NCBI GenBank assembly: GCA_035575035.1
Contig: DATLYH010000050.1
Location: forward strand, 1 to 18,415
Reading direction: 5' to 3'
Length of the DNA stretch: 18,415 nt
DNA from: DATLYH01 sp035575035
GTDB lineage: Bacteria > Planctomycetota > Planctomycetia > Gemmatales > Gemmataceae
The position numbers and the translations under genes are program-made. Shown here piece by piece: positions 6,799 to 13,132 of this stretch (the stretch's first letter is position 1; each line of letters starts with the position of its first letter). The notes below the pieces were generated by a model. The model did not search any database. It was given only the letters and a program-made list of their open reading frames with translations, and was not told where the DNA came from.

Positions 6799-7809
6799 TT
6801 AATCGATCGGCTCCAGCGTGGACGAGTAGAGCGTTTCGGTGGCATCGGCGCTCCCCTTGAAGAGTCGGCGCTGGAGCGACTGGTTGAACGGGGTCCAGGC
6901 CGACGCCTGATTACGGTCCTCGCGGATGTCGCGGGCGAAGCTGTGCACCTTGGCATCAAAGTTGTCCAGGTAGTGCAGGGCGATGGCCTCCGGCGTCATC
7001 GGCAGTTTAGGGCTACCGAACTCGTAGGCGCCGTGGTGGCTGACAATCATGTGCTTCAACCGCAACAGCAACTCGGCAGGGAACGGCTCGCCGGTCAGGT
7101 CGGGGACTCGGGCCGCCTTCTCGTTGAGCATCTCGACGCCGATGACCAGGTGGCCGATCAACTGCCCCTCGTCGGTGTAGCTGAAGGTCCGGCCGAAGCT
7201 CAGCTCGCGGACCTTGCCAATGTCGTGCAGGAAGATGCCCATCAGAAGGAGGTCGCGGTCCAGCGCCGGGTACAACGGCAGCAGGCGCTCGGCGGCTTCC
7301 ATCAGGGTGGCGATGTGTTCCAGCAGCCCGCCGAGGTAGGCATGGTGGTTGCGGATGCCGGCCGGCACCTGGCAGAGGCCGCGCACCAATTCGTCATCCA
7401 TGAGGAAGCACTCGGCCAGGGCGCGCAGATGGGGATTGCCCAGTTTCAGGAGGGTGCTGCGGAGCCGCTCCAGCAGTTTGTTGATATCCTGGTCGGTGTG
7501 CGGCAGGAAGTCGGCCCGCTCGACCTTCTCGGCCTCGACGCGCTCGATGTGGCTGAGGATGATTTGCAGAGCGCCCTGGAAAAGCTGCACCTTCCCCTTA
7601 ACCAGGACGAAGTCGCCGACGTCGAAAGAGCGGAACAGCGGCTCGCCGGCGTTCCAGAGCCGAGCATTGATGACGCCGGTGCGGTCGCGCAGGTCCATCT
7701 GGATGTAGAGATTGCCGTTGCGGTTGGCCCGGAGCTGCTTGTCGCTGACGAGGAAAATCTCCTCGACCGTCTCGCCGTCGGACAAATTCTGGACATACCG
7801 GCGCGTCAT
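6799..7809 (-). CDS. YhaM-type 3'-5' exoribonuclease (OB fold plus HD domain)
   Basis: The product is 336 residues. An N-terminal OB-fold nucleic-acid-binding domain covers about residues 8-90 (GNLYIQMDLRDRTGVINARLW, VLVKGKVQLFQGALQIIL). It is followed by an HD phosphohydrolase domain with metal ligands in NHHAYLGGLLEHIATL, GIFLHDIGKV, the H of QLIGHLVIG, and MIVSHHGAYEFG. This architecture is that of YhaM/CBF1, which degrades RNA or single-stranded DNA 3'-5' with Mn2+. Two ATGs are possible. The one at 7809 lies 8 nt after AAAGG, while the upstream one at 7815 is only 2 nt away, so 7809 is preferred. It sits directly upstream of rnr, giving two 3'-5' exoribonucleases in tandem and probably co-transcribed. 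Confidence 0.9.
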   Translation of the reverse strand: MTRRYVQNLSDGETVEEIFLVSDKQLRANRNGNLYIQMDLRDRTGVINARLWNAGEPLFRSFDVGDFVLVKGKVQLFQGALQIILSHIERVEAEKVERADFLPHTDQDINKLLERLRSTLLKLGNPHLRALAECFLMDDELVRGLCQVPAGIRNHHAYLGGLLEHIATLMEAAERLLPLYPALDRDLLLMGIFLHDIGKVRELSFGRTFSYTDEGQLIGHLVIGVEMLNEKAARVPDLTGEPFPAELLLRLKHMIVSHHGAYEFGSPKLPMTPEAIALHYLDNFDAKVHSFARDIREDRNQASAWTPFNQSLQRRLFKGSADATETLYSSTLEPID

Positions 7810-7867
7810 GCTCATCGCCTTTCAATTGCTGCATGTCGTCCGTTGATTCTAGAGCGGTTTTCAGGTC

Positions 7868-8029
7868 AATGTACACAAGTCCGTATTTCGGAAACCAGCC
7901 ACCAACGTCGTCCGCTGTGATGCGGGCGATGGCTTCCGCCGCGGCCTGGTCCAACGCTGCCGCCGTGCGGGCCTTGGCCCGCCGCCGGTGCTGCGTGACC
8001 TTGGACCAGCACAGCTCCATTGTCGCAAC
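7868..8029 (-). pseudogene. IS630-like transposase C-terminal remnant
   Basis: The minus strand encodes MELCWSKVTQHRRRAKART, then a helix ALDQAAAEAIARITADDVGGWFPKYGL. This follows the end of IS630-family DDE transposases, where an E-x-x-WSK (normally NPIE.xWSK) precedes an RRAKARTxEAL helix and a final ITxxDAxxWFxHCG. The N-terminal catalytic parts are missing. Upstream residues only vaguely recall the PYSPDLNPIE stretch. The frame reads on past the usual end into the yhaM leader, so this is a degraded fragment. It lies between tRNA-Leu and yhaM on the same strand, and no terminal repeats were recognised. Confidence 0.6.
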
Positions 8030-8108
8030 GGCCCGATCAGGGAGTGGGGCAAAGATGGCTCGGTGCGAGGGATTGCGGCTCCATGCCATTTACTACCCGA
8101 AAGGTAGA

Positions 8109-8191
8109 TGGCCCCGGAGGGACTCGAACCCTCAAGCCCAAAGGGCATCGGTTCCTAAAACCGACGCGTATGCCTATTCCGCCACGGGGCC
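8109..8191 (-). tRNA. tRNA-Leu, anticodon UAG
   Basis: An 83-nt class II tRNA on the minus strand. The acceptor stem is GGCCCCG/CGGGGCC with discriminator A at 8109. The anticodon arm is TCGGT-TTTAGGA-ACCGA, giving anticodon TAG (positions 8155-8157 on the plus strand), which reads CUA and, by wobble, other CUN leucine codons. A long variable arm (TGCCCTTTGGGCTTG) and the T arm GAGGG-TTCGAGT-CCCTC are typical of tRNA-Leu. The 3' CCA is not encoded. The 5' end lies 3 nt after the stop of the upstream gene, so it is probably processed from a joint transcript. Confidence 0.97.
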
Positions 8192-8194
8192 AGG

Positions 8195-8812
8195 TCAAAG
8201 CTCCCTTGCCGCATCATATCTTCTCGGCCACGACTCCGCCACCCTCCGCCACAACCGTGTTAACCGGCCGCTGAGACCGTTGCCCTCCTTGACCGCCGTC
8301 AGGTCTCTTGGGTCGATGTCCTTCCAGGTCGGCTCCCGGCCGGGCCGCAGCTGGACTGATCCGCCCCAGTCGAAGTTATAGCCGAGCAGCCGTGTCTGGC
8401 CCACCACGGTAATGCCCCGGCGGAAGAAGGCAACCGCCCCGCGGGCGAAATTCTTGCCATCGGCGCCGGCGAAGGTCCGGCATCCCCGGAACCAGACGAC
8501 GGCGTTGTCGGTCAGCCGGTCCCGCAGCGACGCCAACCGTAGGTAGTACGGACTGTCCGGCGTGAACGACTCGACCGTTAGCTCCTCGTCGCCGACCGAG
8601 ATAGCACCCGGCCGGCCGTGCCCCCAGAACTCGACACGGCCAATCCGCTCGCCGTCCCGGGTGCAGGCCAGGATCTGCGTCAAGGCATCGCTGACGTTCC
8701 GGGCGTCCACCGCGGTGGCCGGCCAGAGGCGCGAGACAGCCCGGTGCAGCCAGTTCACCAGGTCGGCATTCCGGCCGTAACTATTGACGACGAACCGGCG
8801 GATACGCCTCAT
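8195..8812 (-). CDS. Small caspase/CHAT-clan-like protein (DUF4347-like), unproven
   Basis: The product is 205 residues. The core holds RVEFWGHGRPGAISVGDEEL (His65) and, about 46 residues on, AVVWFRGCRTFAGADGKNFA (Cys111), followed by VAFFRRGITVVGQTRLLGYN. A strand ending in GHG-x-x-G-x-x-x-x-G and a later strand ending in GC-x-x-x-x-x-x-G, then FA, is the arrangement of His-Cys dyad proteins of the caspase-like clan, including the DUF4347 and CHAT families. Whether it is an active peptidase is not shown. No signal peptide or membrane segment is evident. AGGAG lies about 6 nt before ATG 8812. A longer frame up to 9091 overlaps mutS2 and has no family-like sequence. The gene follows mutS2 by 40 bp and is followed by tRNA-Leu after 3 nt. 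Confidence 0.75.
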   Translation of the reverse strand: MRRIRRFVVNSYGRNADLVNWLHRAVSRLWPATAVDARNVSDALTQILACTRDGERIGRVEFWGHGRPGAISVGDEELTVESFTPDSPYYLRLASLRDRLTDNAVVWFRGCRTFAGADGKNFARGAVAFFRRGITVVGQTRLLGYNFDWGGSVQLRPGREPTWKDIDPRDLTAVKEGNGLSGRLTRLWRRVAESWPRRYDAAREL

Positions 8813-8852
8813 CGCTGCTCCTGTTCCCGTGCCCGGATGGCGGCCCGATCGA

Positions 8853-10844
8853 TCAGGCCGACGGCTTCTCCAGCGGGAAGACGTCGTCGAGCGGCACTTC
8901 CCACTGTCCCAGTCCGACACTGACCACGGCCAGATTGCGCTTGTGGTCGATGCGCACCACGCGCCCTTCCTTGTCGAAGCGGGCCACGCGCACCCGATCG
9001 TTTGCTTGCAGCCTGGCCCGCGCCTCGCGCAGGGCAGCGGCTTCCTCGGCCTGGCGTTGCAAGGCGGCGGCCTTCTGCGCGTATTCTGCACGCTGCTGCT
9101 CGGCCTCCTGTTGCGCCCGCAGCGCTTCCTCGCGGGCCCTGGCGGCCTCTTCGCGCAGCCGTTGCAGCTGGGCCATTTCGGGGGCGCGGCGCTGCCGGCG
9201 ACGCAGGTAACGGTGGGCCCGCTTCAGCAAGGCGCGCGGCAGCTTCAGCCGACGGGCGATCTTCAGCGCGTTGCTCATGCCGAACTGACCGATGTGCAGC
9301 CGGTACGTCGGCCGCAGCGTCTCGACGTCGAACTCGACCGCGGCGTTCTCGGCCCGCTGGTTGGAAAAGGCGTAGGTCTTTAAATCCCCCAGATGGGTAG
9401 TGACCAGGGCCCGGCAGCCGAGCCGGTCCAACTCATCGAGGATCGCCCGCCCCAGGGCCGCCCCCTCGGTCGGATCGGTGCCGGCCCCCAGTTCGTCCAG
9501 CAGCACCAGGCTCTGGGCGTCGGCCGTGCGCAGGATCGAGGCGATACGCGACATGTGCGAGCTGAACGTGCTCAGCGACTGCTCCAGACTCTGCTCGTCG
9601 CCGATGTCAGCCAGAATCTGGCGGAAGACCGGCACGCTGCTCCCCTCAGCCGCCGGGATGTGCATCCCCGACTGCGCCATCAGACAGAGCAACCCGGTCG
9701 TCTTCAGGGTCACCGTTTTGCCGCCGGTGTTCGGCCCGGTGATGATCAACAGGTTGAACGCCAGGCCGAGGTTCACATCAATGGGAACGACCTGACGAGC
9801 CGGCGAGTGGTGAGTGGTGAAGGGTGAAGGGTGAGCGGTAGCACTGTCTTTACCGCTCCCTACTCCACTACTCACCACTCCACCTTCTTGCTGTTCGGTG
9901 CGGAAGAGGTGCTCCAGCAGCGGATGCCGCGCCTGGCGCAGCCAGAGCCGGCTGTCGGTGTTGATGTCGGGCGGCGCCATGTGGTAATCACGACTATAGC
10001 GGGCCTTGGCGGTGATCAGGTCGAGACGGGCCATCAGCTCGACGGCAAAGGTGAGTTGGCGCGAGACGCGCCCCACCTCGCCGCTCAGCCGGCGCAGGAT
10101 GCGGCGGACCTCGCGCTCTTCCTCCCCCTTGAGGACGGCCCGCTCGGCGCTGAGGCTGGCGACGCCGGCCGGTTCGATGAAGAGGGTCTCGCCGGTGCTG
10201 CTGGTACGGTGGACCACTCCCTGGAGCCGGTGGCGATGGTTGACGGCCACCGGCAGGACATAATGGTCGCCGACGACGGTGGCGTTGGGATAGCGGAGGA
10301 TCTTACGCAACTCGGGGTCGCGGAGCAGCCGCTTGATCTGGTTCTGCACCCGCTCGTCCACGTCGGCCAGCTGTTGGCGGAGACGGGCCAACTCGGGACT
10401 GGCCATGTCGAGCACATGGCCGCGCGGGTCGATGCAGCCGGTGATCATCTTGGCCACCGGGCCCAGGTCCTCGATCGGGGCCAAGAATTCGATCAGCCGC
10501 TGGAACTGCTCGCCCAGGCGCATCCGGTAGCGGTACATCGCCCCGGTGCAGTTAAGAGTCTCGGCCACCTCGAGAAGCTGCTCGGCCGTCAGCATTGAGC
10601 CGATGGCCGCTCGCCGCACGACCAGGCGGACATCGTGCAGACCGTGGAACGGAGGGGCCTGCCCCTGGCCGAGTGCCGCGACCATCTCGGTCACCAGGGC
10701 CAGCTCGGCGCGGATCTTCTCCGGGTCGGTGTCTGGCTCCACCTGTCGGCACAGCTCCTTGCCCAGCGACGAGGCGGCATAGCCGGCCAGGATCTCGCGG
10801 ACCTTATCGAATTCCAGTAATTCCAGGGTGTGCGGGTCGAGAAT
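8853..10844 (-). CDS. mutS2: MutS2 family ATPase, apparently ATT-initiated, without Smr domain
   Basis: The product is 663 residues if begun at ATT 10844. MutS2 proteins are DNA-structure or collided-ribosome-associated ATPases, distinct from mismatch-repair MutS. Seen in order are the conserved N-terminus TLELLEFDKVREILAGYAAS, the lever/core region, Walker A GPNTGGKT (370-377), SLSTFSSHM, Walker B LVLLDELGAGTDP (446-458), the TTH switch, a coiled coil (about 552-614) and a KOW-like beta region (about 614-659). The Smr nuclease domain that usually ends MutS2 (near 780 residues in Bacillus) is absent, and the next gene starts 40 bp on. Residues 322-347 come from an inserted heptamer-repeat element. 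The conserved frame continues upstream of GTG 10742, which would delete about 34 conserved residues. Only ATT 10844, 8 nt after GGAGG, fits as a start. A 5' frameshift is the alternative. Confidence 0.9.
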   Translation of the reverse strand: MLDPHTLELLEFDKVREILAGYAASSLGKELCRQVEPDTDPEKIRAELALVTEMVAALGQGQAPPFHGLHDVRLVVRRAAIGSMLTAEQLLEVAETLNCTGAMYRYRMRLGEQFQRLIEFLAPIEDLGPVAKMITGCIDPRGHVLDMASPELARLRQQLADVDERVQNQIKRLLRDPELRKILRYPNATVVGDHYVLPVAVNHRHRLQGVVHRTSSTGETLFIEPAGVASLSAERAVLKGEEEREVRRILRRLSGEVGRVSRQLTFAVELMARLDLITAKARYSRDYHMAPPDINTDSRLWLRQARHPLLEHLFRTEQQEGGVVSSGVGSGKDSATAHPSPFTTHHSPARQVVPIDVNLGLAFNLLIITGPNTGGKTVTLKTTGLLCLMAQSGMHIPAAEGSSVPVFRQILADIGDEQSLEQSLSTFSSHMSRIASILRTADAQSLVLLDELGAGTDPTEGAALGRAILDELDRLGCRALVTTHLGDLKTYAFSNQRAENAAVEFDVETLRPTYRLHIGQFGMSNALKIARRLKLPRALLKRAHRYLRRRQRRAPEMAQLQRLREEAARAREEALRAQQEAEQQRAEYAQKAAALQRQAEEAAALREARARLQANDRVRVARFDKEGRVVRIDHKRNLAVVSVGLGQWEVPLDDVFPLEKPSA
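9805..9880. repeat. Heptamer-repeat hairpin element inserted in frame in mutS2
   Basis: The plus-strand units GAGTGGT, GAGTGGT, GAAGGGT, GAAGGGT and GAGCGGT run without gaps at 9805-9839. After A9840, a 10-nt loop (9841-9850) and T9851, the complementary units ACCGCTC, CCTACTC, (C), ACTACTC and ACCACTC follow to 9880. The inner 8 bp pair perfectly and the outer arm pairs imperfectly. On the mutS2 strand it encodes a 26-residue S/G/H/T-rich insert between the ARHPLLEH block and the VVPIDVNLG block, just before Walker A. Confidence 0.8.
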
Positions 10845-10857
10845 GGGTCATGCCTCC
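10842..10857 (-). promoter_or_regulatory. Shine-Dalgarno and ATT start of mutS2
   Basis: The minus strand reads GGAGG (10857-10853), 8 nt, then ATT (10844-10842) in the conserved MutS2 frame. An in-frame TGA lies two codons before the ATT. The only nearby ATG (10851) is in another frame, just 1 nt after GGAGG, and opens a 15-codon ORF. The 8-nt spacing supports ATT as the true initiator. A single-base error in the ATGACCC stretch, restoring ATGCCCATT, is the rival explanation. Confidence 0.5.
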
Positions 10858-11047
10858 GAACGCCGAATGCCTAGCGGCATCAGTGACGAAAACGTTTTTG
10901 TCCCACTCAAGCAGATCCAGAGGGTGGGAGTCCTGCCCCGTGTCTCATTGCCAAGATATTCTTTCCCGCGTGTGGTTCGGAGACAGAACCCAGTTGCTCC
11001 TTGGTAAGCGACGGTCCTCGTCATGTCCCATCTCCCAGACTTCCCCG

Positions 11048-11076
11048 TTGCTGACTCTTATTTTACTGCGTAGACT
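11048..11076 (+). promoter_or_regulatory. Possible sigma-70-type promoter of the MBL-dehydrogenase gene
   Basis: TTGCTG (11048-11053) and TAGACT (11071-11076) are separated by 17 nt, in a locally AT-richer stretch of the 260-bp divergent region between mutS2 and the fusion gene. The -35 element matches 3 of 6 consensus bases and the -10 element 4 of 6. Transcription would start near 11083, leaving a leader of about 35 nt before ATG 11118. Confidence 0.3.
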
Positions 11077-11117
11077 GTGGCCTGGATCAAGAGTTCCTCA
11101 AGCCCCGGAGAACTACC

Positions 11118-13115
11118 ATGCGGTCAAGTTTGTCTGGTCGCTTGCTGCTCCTAGCCGTCTCCTGGATCGCCGCTAGTCCCCTCTGGGCCGCTGATCCACT
11201 GGCGCCGATGAAGTTCAACGAGGTACGCGAAATCGCCCCGGGAGTCTTCTTCCGCTACTCGGCCATCAGCGCTACCGACAAGACCGTCGCCTTCGGCGGC
11301 AGCAACAACATCTGGGTCGTCTTCGAGGATTATGTCCTGGTCTATGACGCCAACTTCCCCAAGGAGGCCGGCGACGTTATCGAGGCCATCCGGAAGACCA
11401 CCGACAAGCCGATCCGCTACGTCGTTGACTCGCATCACCACGGCGACCACGCCTACGGCAACGCTGTCTTCGTCCAGGCAGGAGCCACGGTGATCGCCCA
11501 GGCCAACTGCGCCCGCTGGCTGCGCGAGAAGGGACCGAAGGAATTCGCCGACGCCGGCCGCGGTCCGACCGGCCGCAAGGATATCGCCGCCAGCACGCTC
11601 AAAGTGCCCAGCATTGTCTTCGACGACAAGCTAGTGCTCGACGACGGCAAGCAGCGGGCCGAGCTTCTCTTCTTCGGCCACGCCCATACCCCCGGCGATG
11701 TCTTCCTCTACCTGCCCCGGCACAAGGTCCTTTGCACCGGCGACGCCTGCCTCAACGGCGCCTTCAACTACACCGGCCACGCCGACACCGCCTCCTGGAT
11801 CCGCGTCCTGGAGCGGGCGCAGCAGCTCGACGTCCAATTGATCTGTCCCGGCCACGGGCCGCTCGCCGGCAAGGAGTTGCTTGAGAAGCAGAAGCGCTAC
11901 TTCATCGAGCTGCGGCAGCAGGTGCAAAAAGGAATCGATGCCAACCTGAGCATGGAAGACCTGGTCAAGAGCATCGATATGCCGTGGTACAAGGAGTGGA
12001 CCGGTGTCGAGGCGCGGAGCCGCTTGGAGAACATCGGCCACGTGTACGCCGAGCTGACCGGCCGGGTCATGCCGTGGGACCTGGTGGAGGATTTCGGCAT
12101 TACCGAGGGGCCGTCGCCGACCAAGGACACGCCCGGCTGGACCAAGCCGCGCCGCATCGTGGTGCCGAACCTGATGCCGGCCCGGCTGGCGGAGTTCAAG
12201 CGCGTTGCTCCGGAAGTTGAATTCATCCCTTGCAAGACGGCCGCCGACGCCGCCAAGGCCGCCGTCGATGCCGACGCGGTCATCGGCTTCTGCACGCCGG
12301 AGATTGTCCGGGCGGGCAAGCGGCTGCGCTGGATCCAAGTTGGCAGCGCGGGGGTGGAGAAGGACCTGTTCCCGGAGTTGATCAACAGTAACATCGTCCT
12401 GACCAACACTCAGCGAATCTATGGCCCCAACGTCGCGGATCAGGCGATGGCCCTGTTGCTCTGCCTGACCCGCGGCGTCCGTCCCCCCGGGCCGCTGGAG
12501 TCCCTCGGCAACAACCCCACGAAGGATTATCGCTGGGAGTCCCTCAAGACCGTCAAACCGCTGGAGCTGCACGGCAAGACGATGCTGGTCGTCGGCCTGG
12601 GCGGTATCGGCACGCAGATCGCCCGACGGGCGCAGGCCTTCGGCATGCGCGTGATGGCCATCGACCCCAAGGACATGGCCCGGCCCGATTTCGTCTTCAG
12701 CCTCGACAAGCCGGCGAAGCTGATGGAGCTGCTGCCGAAGGCCGACGTGGTGGTGCTGGCCTGCCCGCTGACGGTCGAGACGCGCGGCCTGATCGGTGAG
12801 CCGCAATTTAAGGTGATGAAGAAGTCGGCCTATCTGATCAATATTGCCCGCGGCGGTCTGGTCCGGACGGATGACCTGGTGGCGGCCCTGAAGAATGGCC
12901 AGATTGCCGGCGCCGGCCTGGACGTGACCGACCCGGAGCCGCTCCCCGACGGTCACCCGCTCTGGAAGTTGCCCAACGTGGTCATCAGCCCGCACCTCGG
13001 TGGCCAATCGGACGCCCGAGCCGACCGGCAGTGGCGGCTGTGGCGCGAGAACCTGCGCCGCTTTGTCGCCGGCGAACCGTTGGTGGCCGTGGTGGACAAG
13101 GAGAAGGGGTATTGA
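11118..13115 (+). CDS. Secreted fusion: metallo-beta-lactamase-fold hydrolase plus D-2-hydroxyacid dehydrogenase
   Basis: The product is 665 residues in one uninterrupted frame. Residues 1-24 are a Sec signal (LLLLAVSWIAASPLWA, likely cut before ADP). Residues about 36-320 form an MBL-fold hydrolase with a complete metal site: HHHGDH (106-111), the GHAH His188, the TGDA Asp209 and the PGHG His246. Residues about 345-660 form an NAD(P)-dependent D-isomer-specific 2-hydroxyacid dehydrogenase. It has the Rossmann motif VVGLGGIGTQIA (493-498 GLGGIG) and catalytic Arg578 (NIARGG), Glu607 (DPEP) and His626 (SPHLGG). The linker (about 325-344) is polar and proline-containing. GGAG lies 7 nt before the ATG. 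Both halves look catalytically intact. A hydrolase could feed a hydroxy- or keto-acid to the dehydrogenase, but the substrate is unknown. An exported NAD enzyme is itself unusual. Confidence 0.9.
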   Translation: MRSSLSGRLLLLAVSWIAASPLWAADPLAPMKFNEVREIAPGVFFRYSAISATDKTVAFGGSNNIWVVFEDYVLVYDANFPKEAGDVIEAIRKTTDKPIRYVVDSHHHGDHAYGNAVFVQAGATVIAQANCARWLREKGPKEFADAGRGPTGRKDIAASTLKVPSIVFDDKLVLDDGKQRAELLFFGHAHTPGDVFLYLPRHKVLCTGDACLNGAFNYTGHADTASWIRVLERAQQLDVQLICPGHGPLAGKELLEKQKRYFIELRQQVQKGIDANLSMEDLVKSIDMPWYKEWTGVEARSRLENIGHVYAELTGRVMPWDLVEDFGITEGPSPTKDTPGWTKPRRIVVPNLMPARLAEFKRVAPEVEFIPCKTAADAAKAAVDADAVIGFCTPEIVRAGKRLRWIQVGSAGVEKDLFPELINSNIVLTNTQRIYGPNVADQAMALLLCLTRGVRPPGPLESLGNNPTKDYRWESLKTVKPLELHGKTMLVVGLGGIGTQIARRAQAFGMRVMAIDPKDMARPDFVFSLDKPAKLMELLPKADVVVLACPLTVETRGLIGEPQFKVMKKSAYLINIARGGLVRTDDLVAALKNGQIAGAGLDVTDPEPLPDGHPLWKLPNVVISPHLGGQSDARADRQWRLWRENLRRFVAGEPLVAVVDKEKGY

Positions 13116-13123
13116 AGTATAAT
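13093..13123 (+). promoter_or_regulatory. Possible promoter giving a near-leaderless transcript of the nucleotidyltransferase gene
   Basis: A perfect TATAAT (13118-13123) stands in GC-rich DNA at the end of the fusion gene. TGGACA (13093-13098, 5 of 6) lies 19 nt upstream, slightly over the usual spacing. The expected start point, near 13130, is almost at ATG 13133. That would explain the lack of a convincing Shine-Dalgarno. Confidence 0.35.
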
Positions 13124-13132
13124 GTAGGTGCC

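Noticed and set aside
6697..7920. Plus-strand open frame of 407 codons opposite yhaM
   Set aside because: Lies over the well-supported YhaM gene and has no recognisable domain.
8813..9091. N-terminal extension of the caspase-like protein by 93 codons
   Set aside because: It overlaps the mutS2 coding end and is an R/P/W-rich out-of-frame translation. ATG 8812 has a proper AGGAG.
10740..10742. GTG as start of mutS2
   Set aside because: It lies within conserved MutS2 sequence and would remove about 34 residues of the N-terminal domain.
11631..13007. Minus-strand open frame of 458 codons opposite the MBL-dehydrogenase fusion
   Set aside because: Mirror frame of a gene with two complete catalytic sites. 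R/H/Q/G-rich composition without motifs.
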